Assembly: GCF_006152065.1 (NCBI RefSeq)
Contig: NZ_VDFW01000021.1
Location: 1 to 64,000 of the forward strand
Length of the DNA: 64,000 nt
Origin: Amycolatopsis alkalitolerans
GTDB lineage: Bacteria; Actinomycetota; Actinomycetes; Mycobacteriales; Pseudonocardiaceae
Direction: 5' to 3'
In this document: piece by piece, positions 26,450-34,464 of the stretch
Layout: each line of letters opens with the position of its first letter
Numbering within the stretch: the stretch's first letter is position 1
Notes under the pieces: generated by a model
Seen by the model: the letters and a program-made list of their open reading frames with translations, nothing else
The model's database searches: none
What the model was told of the DNA's origin: nothing
Position numbers and translations under genes: made by a program

Positions 26450-27043
26450 TCAGCTCGCCTGGTCGTACTTGGCCACGCGCCAGCCGGCGGGGGTCTCCGT
26501 GACGGTGATGCTCAGCTTGGGGCCGTCCGTGGGTACGACGGCGACGACGGAACTGGTGTAGGACTGCGCGGCGACCGGTTCACCGGTCAGCTTCGTGGCC
26601 GGGATGTTCGTCGGGTCCACACTGGACATCTGCGGCAGGAACTCGTCGGTGGTGTAGGGGCGCAGGCCCGCCAGCCATTGCGCGTTCGTGATGCCGGGCG
26701 GGTGGTTGACCCACGCCTGCGCCCACAGCTTCGCGACGCCCAGCGCCTGCGGGTTCGGCGCGGCCGGGGTCGGTTGCAGGAGCGGCGCGGTCAGGCGCGT
26801 CGACATCGGCACGGGCGAGCTTCCGGGCTGCCGCGCCGCCGAAGACGAGGTGTCCGGGATCGTCGCCGGGGTGATCTTGTTCTGCTGCCGCGGCCCCAGC
26901 AACTGCGGCACGAGAAGCCCGATCGCGATGACGAGGATCGCGACGCCGATCGCCGTGCCGGCGAGATGGCGCGGCGAGCGCAACGGGAATCCCCACAGGC
27001 GGCGGTAGACCGCGGCACGCCCGCGGTTGGTCCTGATCGGCAT
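26450..27043 (-). CDS. Single-pass VirB8/TcpC-like protein of the T4SS-like operon
   Basis: A 197-residue protein with a cytoplasmic basic N terminus, one transmembrane helix (about 28-48: GTAIGVAILVIAIGLLVPQLL), a Pro/Ser/Thr linker and a compact extracytoplasmic domain (about 100-197). That domain contains KLWAQAWVNHPPGITNAQWLAGLRPYTTDEFLPQM and ends with a beta-rich stretch (LSITVTETPAGWRVAKYD). This layout is that of NTF2-like VirB8/TcpC channel subunits of Gram-positive conjugation systems. The assignment rests on topology and gene order rather than a diagnostic motif. Confidence 0.68.
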   Translation of the reverse strand: MPIRTNRGRAAVYRRLWGFPLRSPRHLAGTAIGVAILVIAIGLLVPQLLGPRQQNKITPATIPDTSSSAARQPGSSPVPMSTRLTAPLLQPTPAAPNPQALGVAKLWAQAWVNHPPGITNAQWLAGLRPYTTDEFLPQMSSVDPTNIPATKLTGEPVAAQSYTSSVVAVVPTDGPKLSITVTETPAGWRVAKYDQAS

Positions 27044-27046
27044 GGC

Positions 27047-29110
27047 TCACCTGACCACTTCGTCGGTGTCGCGCACTTCGATCCCCCGTGAGGGCCGGTA
27101 CAGCACGAAAACCGGCTTGCCGCCTACCAACTCGCGCTCGGCCCGGCGTGGTTGCGGCGCGCTCGTCCGGTGGGGCGCGGGCGGTGTGGACCGCAGCCGC
27201 GACGGCACGACGACCGAGTCGGGCAGATCGTCCCGGTTGAACACGGGCGAAGTGTCCACGCGGCGGCTCTGCGGCTGCGGCGGGACCCAGCCCGCGTCCA
27301 CCCGACGGGTTGAGCCCGGCGGCGCGGAGTACACGTACGCGTCGTCCCCAGGGGCACGAGCGGAAGGCGCGTACGCCGGGTACACCCCCGGACCGCCACC
27401 GGCCGGCAGCGCGCGCCGATTCCCGTTGCCCGGCAAGGATCCCCCGCCCGGCCACGGGGCGCCGGACCACGCGGCGGCAGGCCGCGCAGCCATCGAACCC
27501 GCGCCGTCGAGTCGCTGCGCGTTCGCGAAGATCGTCGCCTCGGGGCGGTCGCGGCGACCGCCGGCCGTCGCACCGATCGGGCCACGGGTCTCGAGATCGC
27601 TGTCGTCGGAGTCGCGGACGTTCTGCCAGAACTCGTCCTGCGGCGTCGGCCCCTGCTTCCGGCGGAACCGGGAGAAGATCCCACCGCTGGGCGCCGGGAT
27701 CGACGAGCCGACCATGCCGACGGACATCTCGACCATCTGCCACAACCGCCGCACCGGGCGGCCGACGAGGAACAGCAGTACCGTCACCAGACCGGCCATC
27801 ACCATCTGCGTGAGCATCGACAGCGAATTGCCGGCGGCGAAGATCGCCTGCAGCAGCAGGGCGTGCACCCCGGCGAGCACGGCGAGCACGATCAGGTTGA
27901 ACGCGACCCCGCCCAGTACCTTGCCCACCCGGCGGAGGATGTCGTGATGCACCAGCGCGACCAGGCCGATGAGCGGCGCGGTCAGCGCGAACAGCCGGAT
28001 CAGGACCTGCGCCAGCAGCACGGAAGCCTTGGCCAGCAACTGGAACAGCGCGTACACGAGACTCTGCAGCAGCGCCAGGAAACCTGCACCCGTTCGGCTG
28101 CCGCCTTCGCCGGTGAAGTACGGCGTGGCCGGGCCGAGCTGGCCGGCGATGTTCTTGTACGAAGCCTGTTTCGCGTCGATGACGGACTGGTTGGCGTCGT
28201 CACCGTTGCGGATCTGATCCCACGTGAACGCCTGCGCGTCGAGCAGCGGCCGGCCGAACTGCTGCGCCTGCGCGGCGTCGGACGCGCCGAACTCGCCGCG
28301 CAGCCAGTTGTCGTAGACGACCTGGGTGTGCAGTTCGGTCGGCAGGATCTCGCGGACCACCCGGTTGCCCGAATCGTCCACGAACCCGGCCTGGATGTTC
28401 GTGGTGGTCTGGACGATCGCCTTGTCTATCGGTTCGAAATAGCGCAGCATCGCGAGCGAGGACGCGGCGAGCCATACCGCGCCGAGCCCGTAGAGCGCGC
28501 GTTTCGACACCGCCGACAGGTCGCCGCGCCAGATGTTGCGGAACATCATGATCGCGAGCACGAGCGCCGCGAGACCGAACAGCTGGGCGTAGATGTTGTT
28601 GTAGACCTTCTCCGCGCCGCTCTTCACCGCGCCGTAGATCGGGTTGAGCAGGCCGCCTTCCATCACCGTGTAGTGCAGCGAGTTCGTGGCACCGACGATG
28701 TTCTTGCCGATGTTGAACAGCTCGTTGCCCGCCCACGTGTCGATGGTCGAGTTGGGGCTCGTGATGCCCGACAGCGGGCCGCAGTCGGTCTGGTAGACGT
28801 ACCAGACCATCCCGGCGTAGCCGTAGTCGAGGTACGCGCTGCCGTTCTCGCCGTGGGTGGCCGGCGGGTCGATCGCGCCGACCATGCCCGAGCCCGGCCG
28901 CTCCGGCGTCGGCGCCTGGCCGCAGGCCGCCGCCGACGCGGACGGCGCCGTCGCCACGGCCTGCAGACCGAGCAGCACCGCGACCGCGAACATGGTGGCC
29001 CAGCGGCCCGGACGCCGGCCCTTGAACCCGCCACGGCGCACGAATCCCTTGACCGCGTGCCAGCCCCAGGCGAAACCCAGCACGGCCGCGAGCGTGAGCA
29101 GGGTCGTCAT
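27047..29110 (-). CDS. Polytopic VirB6/TrbL-like membrane protein
   Basis: A 687-residue membrane protein. The N terminus has a helix (1-23) and a second hydrophobic stretch ending in an AxA-like site (TAPSASAAACG). A large extracytoplasmic region follows. Further helices are YAQLFGLAALVLAIMMF, YGLGAVWLAASSLAML and a cluster of about four between residues 345 and 455. The last 220 residues are hydrophilic and Pro/Arg-rich, probably cytoplasmic. The layout fits VirB6/TrbL/TcpH channel subunits. The stop overlaps the next gene region closely; its ATG overlaps the VirB4-like stop by 4 bp. Confidence 0.75.
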   Translation of the reverse strand: MTTLLTLAAVLGFAWGWHAVKGFVRRGGFKGRRPGRWATMFAVAVLLGLQAVATAPSASAAACGQAPTPERPGSGMVGAIDPPATHGENGSAYLDYGYAGMVWYVYQTDCGPLSGITSPNSTIDTWAGNELFNIGKNIVGATNSLHYTVMEGGLLNPIYGAVKSGAEKVYNNIYAQLFGLAALVLAIMMFRNIWRGDLSAVSKRALYGLGAVWLAASSLAMLRYFEPIDKAIVQTTTNIQAGFVDDSGNRVVREILPTELHTQVVYDNWLRGEFGASDAAQAQQFGRPLLDAQAFTWDQIRNGDDANQSVIDAKQASYKNIAGQLGPATPYFTGEGGSRTGAGFLALLQSLVYALFQLLAKASVLLAQVLIRLFALTAPLIGLVALVHHDILRRVGKVLGGVAFNLIVLAVLAGVHALLLQAIFAAGNSLSMLTQMVMAGLVTVLLFLVGRPVRRLWQMVEMSVGMVGSSIPAPSGGIFSRFRRKQGPTPQDEFWQNVRDSDDSDLETRGPIGATAGGRRDRPEATIFANAQRLDGAGSMAARPAAAWSGAPWPGGGSLPGNGNRRALPAGGGPGVYPAYAPSARAPGDDAYVYSAPPGSTRRVDAGWVPPQPQSRRVDTSPVFNRDDLPDSVVVPSRLRSTPPAPHRTSAPQPRRAERELVGGKPVFVLYRPSRGIEVRDTDEVVR

Positions 29111-32100
29111 GCGGCGTCCCGGCCGTGGCCGCCCCGCTTACCCGCGGTCGCGTGTTCCCCCTCCGGCTCGGTGCCGTTCCCGTTGCCGCCGTGGACCTCC
29201 TCGGCGAGCAACTGCTCCTCGGTCAGTCCGACCTCGCGCTCCGCCGCCAGCTCCAGGTCCTGCTCCAGTTCGTCGTCCGGCGGCGGGACGGGCACGTAGG
29301 TGGCCTCCTCGGGCTCGGCGTCGTGGTTCGCGGGCACGGTCTCCTGGGGCTGCGAGCCGGGGGTGGTGTCCATCGCGGCGCGCAGATGCTCCAGATGCGG
29401 ACCGGAGAAGTCGACGCGGATGCGCTCCACACCGCCGGCGCCGTCGCCGAAGATGAACTGCCGTGGCTCGCGGTCGCGCTCGACGTCGCGGTGCGCGCCG
29501 GGGCGGCGGCCCAGTGCGGCGACGACCTGCTCGTAGCCGACCCCGACCGGAACCTTCAGCAGCCGCAGCGCATCCGCCTGCGCTTCGTCGTCGTCCAGGC
29601 GGCCGACGAACACCGAGTCCAGCAGCGCGACGAAACCCTGGATCCGCAGAAAGTCCGCCGGGATCTGCGAGGACAGCAGCACCCGGACGTTCCACTTGCG
29701 CGAGTCACGGGCGAAGCGGTTCATCAGCACGCGCCCGGTCGGCACCTCGGACAGGAAGAACGCCTCGTCGATCCAGACGCCCTTGCGCTGGTCCTTCGGC
29801 TTCTCGTAAACCGACCGCTGGGTCAGCCAGGCCGCGAGGTTCAGCATCTCCACGCCGAGCGCCTCGGCGTCGGTCCAGTGCTCGCGGCTGACGCCGTCCT
29901 TCGGCAGGGTCAGCCCCGCCATGGTGAGCACCGTCAGGCGGTCGTCCCGGGTCTCGGAGTACGGGTCGGCGTCGTTTTCCGGGATCAGCAGGGACATTCG
30001 CTCGCGCATCTCGTCGAGGAAGTCCGCCACGACGACCGCGTGCTCGTGATGCTCGCTGGAGTCCCGGCGCAGCGCGTCGATGACCTGGCCAGGGTCGGCG
30101 TCGTAACGGCCGCCGACCGCGCGGACCGCGCGCAGCAGCACGATCCGGCTCTGCGGCATGCGCGCGACCTCGTACGGCAGGATGCCGCTCAGCACGTCGA
30201 GCACGAGCCGCCGCCGGGTGGCCCCGGCCAGCGCCCGCTCGCGACGCCACGCTCGCTCCGGGTTCTCCTCGTCGAGGAAGTGCTCGAGCAGCGGCTCGGC
30301 GACCACGCGATACGGGTTGAGGATCCCGGGCTGGGCGTTGAGCAGGTTGATCGGCCGCGCGTACGGTTTGATCTCCGGCAGCTCGCACAGCCTGGACAGC
30401 GGGCCGGACGGGTCGAGCAGCGTCCAGTACGCACCCGCGCGCAGCGTCTTGTAGACCATGCCCCCGCCGAGGAACGAGTTGTGCGTTGGGATGCACGTTT
30501 CCCCCGCGAGATACATGTGGTCGGCGTTGTCCACCTGGACACACCGCACCGGCACGGACTCCACCGGCACCACATCCGTGATATAGCGATAACGGTTCGT
30601 GTCCCGAACCCTCGGATTGAGACGCGCCAGTTTCTGGGAGAGCCGAAACACCTTGTCCGAGGTGGTGAACGACAAGATGTACGCAATCGAGGTGTGTGGA
30701 TGCCGCCCCTTCACCCGCTTCCTGCTCAACCGGACCTGGTACCCGAGACTCAACACCAGTTCGCGGACGTCGCGAGCCAGCTGCTCGTTGGTGACCGAAA
30801 ACTGGATACCACCCGTCGGCTTGCAGTACCCATCCGTGTCGAGCAGACCTGCCAGTAGGGCACGGCGTTGCCGCTCGGAGGCTCGCAAGTAGCGGGCCGG
30901 GATGTGCTTGTTCCCCAGCAGGCCCATCTGCCGCAAACGCGTCTGTACGGTGCCCGGCAAGCTGTAGTCCCGTTGCGACGGACGATAACGGCACTCTTGG
31001 CCGCCTGCCTCAATCTCCTCGATGATCTCACAATCGAACACCGTGATGGCCGCTCGGCACGATGTTCCGTCTCCGAGCCAGGCGCCAAGCAGATAGGGAT
31101 CGACGGGTAGCTCCTTGTCCGGCAACTCGAACGCCGATGCGACCGGAACCGCATGGTTGCTCTGCGGACCAGACCTGAGGGACTCGGCGATCTCGGCCGT
31201 CGTGTGCACCGTAGGACGTTGATTGGCTACCAACGAAATTTCTCCACGACGCCAGTGGCCACGAACGAAACGGGAATGGTAGAACTCGCCATCAGCACGC
31301 GCGGCAGGGGTCCGCTGGTAGTTCCATCGGGTCGTCGGCTGGTCACAACCACACGCACAGCTTCCCGGAGGCGGCAGCGGGCTGGGGACAGCAGCGGCGG
31401 CCAGCCGGACTCGTTCATCAAGGCGGTTCTGCGCCTTCCAGTCTTTCCTCGTCCGTGTCAACCACTGATGCTCTGCATCCGCGCGAATGACCGAACCGTC
31501 GGAAAACACCACGTCGAAACACGGGCGGTCGAACATGACCTCGGTTGCCGCGATCACCCGTGTCGGCTTGCCGTCCATACCCAGTAGCTGATCACCAACC
31601 TTGACCTCACCCATCGTGGTCCAGCCGGTCGCCGTGGGCAGCGGCGTGTCCAGGGCGAGCGCCTTGCCACCGCCGAGGCCCGCGACCATGGCCGTCAGGC
31701 CCGAACCGTCGCGGATCTCCTGCGCCATCCACGGGTCCCAGGCGACGGGGCGCCGCGTCGCGGTGACCGTCTCGCCGAGCAGGATCCCCCGCCGGTCACC
31801 GACCTCCGCGGTCGCCGTCGGCACCGCCGCGGCCGCCCAGACGACCGACCCGCGGCGCATGTACGCCGAGGCCGCCAGCGGCTCGCCCGGGATGAACTCA
31901 CGCGCCATCGCGTACTGCGCCTCGGGATGCTCGATCGCGATCTTCGGCTTGTACAGGTCCAGCAGCTGCTGGGCCAGGCGCAGCGCATCCCGCTCGGTCG
32001 GGCCGGAGACCGCCAGGCGCCACCATGACCGCACCCGGGTGGCGAGCGCGGTGAAGCCCGAGGTCATCTCGTCGTCGATCTCGAGCACGCGCGACGCCTG

Positions 32101-33204
32101 CCGCGACAGCGACTGCGGCGGCTCGAGTTCGTGCTCGTCGGTGTAGTGCTTGACCTGCGAGCGGACCTTGTTCATCTGCCGCTGCAGCTCCCCGGCGACC
32201 TCCTCCGGGCGGCGCACGTAGATCCGCGCCGACCATTCGACGGAGGCCGGCAGCCGGTCGGCGTGCTGCACCCACGGGTCGTCGACCTCGGGGATCTGCA
32301 GGCCGTGCATCTGCCCGACGGTCAGCACCGCGACATGCCGGCGGACCCCGGCGTTCGACCCGGTGCGCCCGCGCACGGTCAGCGTCGGCGCGTAGGGCTC
32401 GGCGTGGAAGTCCGCGGCGTCGGTGAAGCTCGCCAGGTCCTCCGGCTCCCACTCGTCGCCCGGCACGGCGGGCAGGCTGCGGGGCGCGGGCAGGCCCAGT
32501 GAACAGGACCGGTGCATCAGCCAGACCATCTCCTCGGCGTGCACCGGGCGGCCTTCCAGCCCGGAGGAGCCGATGACCTGGTCGAGGTGCTCGACCTCGG
32601 AGTCCAGCGCGGTCAGCTCCGCGTCCACGGCCTCCGGCAGGATCTTCCGCAGCAGCGGCGCGGCGCTCTCCACCGCGCGGTCCACCATCCGGCGCGTCTG
32701 TACCTGGACGCCGACGTAGACCTCCTTCTCGGCCATCGAGCGGCCCATGAGCTGCTGCTGCTCGCCGATCAGGTAATCGTCGAAGGACAGCGCGCCCGGG
32801 GTGTCCCGCGGGCGGCCGACGGCGTTGTGCACGTGGGCCTCGGCCCACATCCGGATCGGGTACGGCCGGGTGGTCACCCGCAGGTGCAGCCAGCGGCCCT
32901 GCAGCTCGGCGTACTGGCCCGCGATCGCGGCGATGAGGTCCCGGCGCTGCGAGTCCGACCGGAACGACCAGCGCTGCGGCGCCAGCCGGTACCACGCGTA
33001 GACCTCGTGCCCGGTGCGCAGCAGATGACCGTCGATGCTGCGCGCGGCGATGGACGGGGTGTAGGAGGGGATGGCCTGCTCGCCGGGCAACCGCCGGCCC
33101 TGCCTGGGTTTCTTGGCATTCGGCGACACGCCGCGGCCGGGCTGCGGCTGCCACTGCGTGGCGCCGCCCGCGTCGTGCTCCCGGTCCTTACGGCGACCGA
33201 ACAA
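29107..33204 (-). CDS. VirB4-like secretion ATPase interrupted by an intein
   Basis: The 1365-residue precursor should yield a mature protein of about 970 residues after splicing. The N-terminal third (up to about 450) is a VirB4/TraC-like domain. The Walker A GLGGGK (509-514) is cut by the intein at Lys514, and the motif resumes with Ser910. Walker B is GVWIDEAFF (1142-1150, Asp1146/Glu1147), followed by LLSSQIPADFL. The C-terminal 120 residues are acidic and disordered-looking. VirB4 ATPases energise type IV secretion. ATP binding should require intein removal, because the P-loop is split. It is the third gene of the seven-gene operon. Confidence 0.88.
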   Translation of the reverse strand: MFGRRKDREHDAGGATQWQPQPGRGVSPNAKKPRQGRRLPGEQAIPSYTPSIAARSIDGHLLRTGHEVYAWYRLAPQRWSFRSDSQRRDLIAAIAGQYAELQGRWLHLRVTTRPYPIRMWAEAHVHNAVGRPRDTPGALSFDDYLIGEQQQLMGRSMAEKEVYVGVQVQTRRMVDRAVESAAPLLRKILPEAVDAELTALDSEVEHLDQVIGSSGLEGRPVHAEEMVWLMHRSCSLGLPAPRSLPAVPGDEWEPEDLASFTDAADFHAEPYAPTLTVRGRTGSNAGVRRHVAVLTVGQMHGLQIPEVDDPWVQHADRLPASVEWSARIYVRRPEEVAGELQRQMNKVRSQVKHYTDEHELEPPQSLSRQASRVLEIDDEMTSGFTALATRVRSWWRLAVSGPTERDALRLAQQLLDLYKPKIAIEHPEAQYAMAREFIPGEPLAASAYMRRGSVVWAAAAVPTATAEVGDRRGILLGETVTATRRPVAWDPWMAQEIRDGSGLTAMVAGLGGGKALALDTPLPTATGWTTMGEVKVGDQLLGMDGKPTRVIAATEVMFDRPCFDVVFSDGSVIRADAEHQWLTRTRKDWKAQNRLDERVRLAAAAVPSPLPPPGSCACGCDQPTTRWNYQRTPAARADGEFYHSRFVRGHWRRGEISLVANQRPTVHTTAEIAESLRSGPQSNHAVPVASAFELPDKELPVDPYLLGAWLGDGTSCRAAITVFDCEIIEEIEAGGQECRYRPSQRDYSLPGTVQTRLRQMGLLGNKHIPARYLRASERQRRALLAGLLDTDGYCKPTGGIQFSVTNEQLARDVRELVLSLGYQVRLSRKRVKGRHPHTSIAYILSFTTSDKVFRLSQKLARLNPRVRDTNRYRYITDVVPVESVPVRCVQVDNADHMYLAGETCIPTHNSFLGGGMVYKTLRAGAYWTLLDPSGPLSRLCELPEIKPYARPINLLNAQPGILNPYRVVAEPLLEHFLDEENPERAWRRERALAGATRRRLVLDVLSGILPYEVARMPQSRIVLLRAVRAVGGRYDADPGQVIDALRRDSSEHHEHAVVVADFLDEMRERMSLLIPENDADPYSETRDDRLTVLTMAGLTLPKDGVSREHWTDAEALGVEMLNLAAWLTQRSVYEKPKDQRKGVWIDEAFFLSEVPTGRVLMNRFARDSRKWNVRVLLSSQIPADFLRIQGFVALLDSVFVGRLDDDEAQADALRLLKVPVGVGYEQVVAALGRRPGAHRDVERDREPRQFIFGDGAGGVERIRVDFSGPHLEHLRAAMDTTPGSQPQETVPANHDAEPEEATYVPVPPPDDELEQDLELAAEREVGLTEEQLLAEEVHGGNGNGTEPEGEHATAGKRGGHGRDAA
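30478..31662 (-). mobile_element. Class 3-type intein with LAGLIDADG endonuclease in the VirB4-like P-loop
   Basis: In-frame insert of 395 residues (515-909 of the precursor). It starts with ALALDTPLPT (Ala instead of Cys/Ser) and ends TCIPTHN before Ser910. The class 3 triad is visible: Trp581 in DAEHQWLT, Cys888 in PVRCVQVDN and Thr907 in PTHN. The endonuclease blocks are LLGAWLGDGT (Asp712) and LAGLLDTDG (784-792, Asp789/Asp791). All splicing and endonuclease residues I can check are intact. The segment 30.6-31.5 kb is visibly less GC-rich than its flanks, which supports later acquisition. Confidence 0.92.
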
Positions 33205-33207
33205 CAG

Positions 33208-33750
33208 CTACCTCCTCGCCGGAGCCGGGCTACGGCGTGGTCTCGACCTGTCAGTGTTGTCTCCGGCCACCTTCCGGGGGCCCACCCCCACCGCGTTGTC
33301 TCCGGCCCCCTTCCGGGGGCCCACCCCCACCGCGTTGTCTCCGGCCCCCTTCCGGGGGCCCACCCCCGCCGCGCGCTTGTGCTTGGGCAACGGGCGCTGC
33401 GGGCGGACCCGGAGCTTGGTGGCGGTCACCGCGCCGCCCTCACCCCGTGGCCGCTCACGCGGGGCGTGCAGCTCGCGCAGCCACATCGTGAACACCGCAC
33501 CGAGCGGGCGCTCGTGACTGATCTTTCTCGTGATCAGCCTGGTGATCAAGATGGTGGCGACGAAGGCCCACGCGGTCGAAAAGAATCCGAACCCGACGCC
33601 GAGCTGGCGCTCGACGGTCAGCACGACCAGGAAGATCGCGATGCCCAAGCCCCAGGCGACGTAGCGGGCGCGCCAGGGGAACGTGGCCTTCGGCGGGCCG
33701 AGCCAGACCGCGTCGACCCGGTAGACCTCGTCATCGGTTCGAATCCGCAC
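33208..33750 (-). CDS. PrgI-like two-helix membrane protein with a repeat tail
   Basis: A 180-residue protein. After a short N-terminal strand region (DEVYRVDAVWLGPPK) come two transmembrane helices (about 30-47 and 53-71), a basic stretch, and then a low-complexity C-terminal tail. The tail contains three 13-residue repeats of the VGVGPRKGAGDNA type, coded by the 39-bp tandem repeat. Two adjacent helices just upstream of a VirB4 ATPase are the usual layout of PrgI/VirB3-type proteins. It starts on GTG and ends three bases before the ATPase ATG. The tail is unlikely to be part of the conserved fold. Confidence 0.72.
   Translation of the reverse strand: MRIRTDDEVYRVDAVWLGPPKATFPWRARYVAWGLGIAIFLVVLTVERQLGVGFGFFSTAWAFVATILITRLITRKISHERPLGAVFTMWLRELHAPRERPRGEGGAVTATKLRVRPQRPLPKHKRAAGVGPRKGAGDNAVGVGPRKGAGDNAVGVGPRKVAGDNTDRSRPRRSPAPARR
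33256..33372. repeat. 39-bp tandem repeat, three copies, inside the PrgI-like gene
   Basis: Three 39-bp units (33256-33294, 33295-33333, 33334-33372) differ at only a few positions. Each contains TTCCGGGGGCCCACCCCC, a G/C-rich stretch with strong self-complementarity. Because 39 is a multiple of three the reading frame is kept, giving 13-residue repeats near the C terminus of the PrgI-like protein. Confidence 0.9.
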
Positions 33751-33760
33751 GAGGGCCCCG

Positions 33761-34027
33761 TCAACCGGTGAACAGGCCGGCGATCCATTCGCCGACGTTC
33801 ACGCCCAGGCCGCTGACCGCGAGACCGATGATCGCCAGTGCGATCACGACACCGGCGAGCCGGCGCATGACACCGGCGTTGTCGCCCTTGCCGCCGCCCA
33901 GCCAGAGCAGCAGCAACGCGACGGCCAGCAGTACCAGCGGGATGATGTTGTCGAGCATCCACTGCTGGACGCCTCGTGTCTTGATCTCGCCCTGTGCGAG
34001 GTGCTGCACAAGCGTCATCATGGTCAT
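33761..34027 (-). CDS. Small two-helix membrane protein, first gene of the T4SS-like operon
   Basis: An 88-residue protein with a 25-residue amphipathic start (LVQHLAQGEIKTRGVQQWMLDN), helix 1 (IIPLVLLAVALLLLWLGGG), a short basic loop (GKGDNAGVMRR) and helix 2 (LAGVVIALAIIGLAVSGLG). Size and two-helix topology resemble VirB2/TrbC-type pilins or small channel subunits, but no signal-peptidase site is clear. GGGAG lies about nine bases before the ATG; a second ATG at codon 4 is possible. Ten bases separate its stop from the PrgI-like start. Confidence 0.7.
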   Translation of the reverse strand: MTMMTLVQHLAQGEIKTRGVQQWMLDNIIPLVLLAVALLLLWLGGGKGDNAGVMRRLAGVVIALAIIGLAVSGLGVNVGEWIAGLFTG

Positions 34028-34115
34028 CGCGTACTCCCGGGTGCGAGGAGTGTGGTCGGGTGGGTCTCGCCGGGCGGGCCCACGGGGTTGGAGCTTGTCC
34101 GGTCCGGTCTACCTC

Positions 34116-34144
34116 ATCATGGCGTGACTAGCTGTAACGGTCAA
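34116..34144 (-). promoter_or_regulatory. Candidate promoter of the T4SS-like operon
   Basis: On the minus strand TTGACC (34144-34139) is followed by 17 bases and CATGAT (34121-34116). The predicted start near 34109 would give a leader of about 80 bases before the ATG at 34027. The -10 match is partial. Confidence 0.35.
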
Positions 34145-34281
34145 AGTGCGTTCCGTTGCAGTTCGTCGCTCCATGCCAGACACAGTGAGGCCACTCTCCC
34201 TGAACTCGTCGCCCTCCATCATCGCTGCAAGGCCGCTCAGGATTAACCCCGTCCACTCGTATTTCGTAGTTTGACCTATCG

Positions 34282-34298
34282 GTGAGCGGTTCGCTCAC
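34282..34298. promoter_or_regulatory. Perfect 17-bp palindrome GTGAGCG-GTT-CGCTCAC
   Basis: Seven-base arms with a three-base centre, about 140 bp upstream of the candidate operon promoter. The size and symmetry fit a dimeric repressor site, for example of TetR type. No regulator gene is adjacent. Confidence 0.4.
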
Positions 34299-34464
34299 TC
34301 TGTGTTGGTCGAACCGCCGCTCGATTCCGGCGGGACATAGTCTGGCATGCCCCGTTCGGACGCAGGAGTTCTACCCGACAATCACACCGCGCCCCGGATA
34401 GTCGATCATGAACCGGTTACCCATTCGCATGAACTCTTCCCCACGACGTCACTATCCGTGCACG

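Larger units (their letters stand above)
34028..34464. other. 437-bp gap without a gene; promoter region of the T4SS-like operon
   Basis: No credible coding sequence is present. The gap is less GC-rich than its surroundings. It holds a minus-strand promoter candidate at 34116-34144, a perfect 17-bp palindrome at 34282-34298, and a CCGCCG-N8-CGGCGG hairpin at 34314-34333. The hairpin could terminate the upstream SCO6745-like gene. Confidence 0.6.

Noticed and set aside
30478-31662. Separate homing-endonuclease gene or phage remnant
   Set aside because: The LAGLIDADG region is in frame with the ATPase and is bordered by intact intein splice motifs, so it is part of an intein.
24498-34027. Complete conjugative element (ICE)
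   Set aside because: No relaxase, coupling protein, integrase, excisionase or flanking direct repeats were found, and both flanks are ordinary chromosomal genes.
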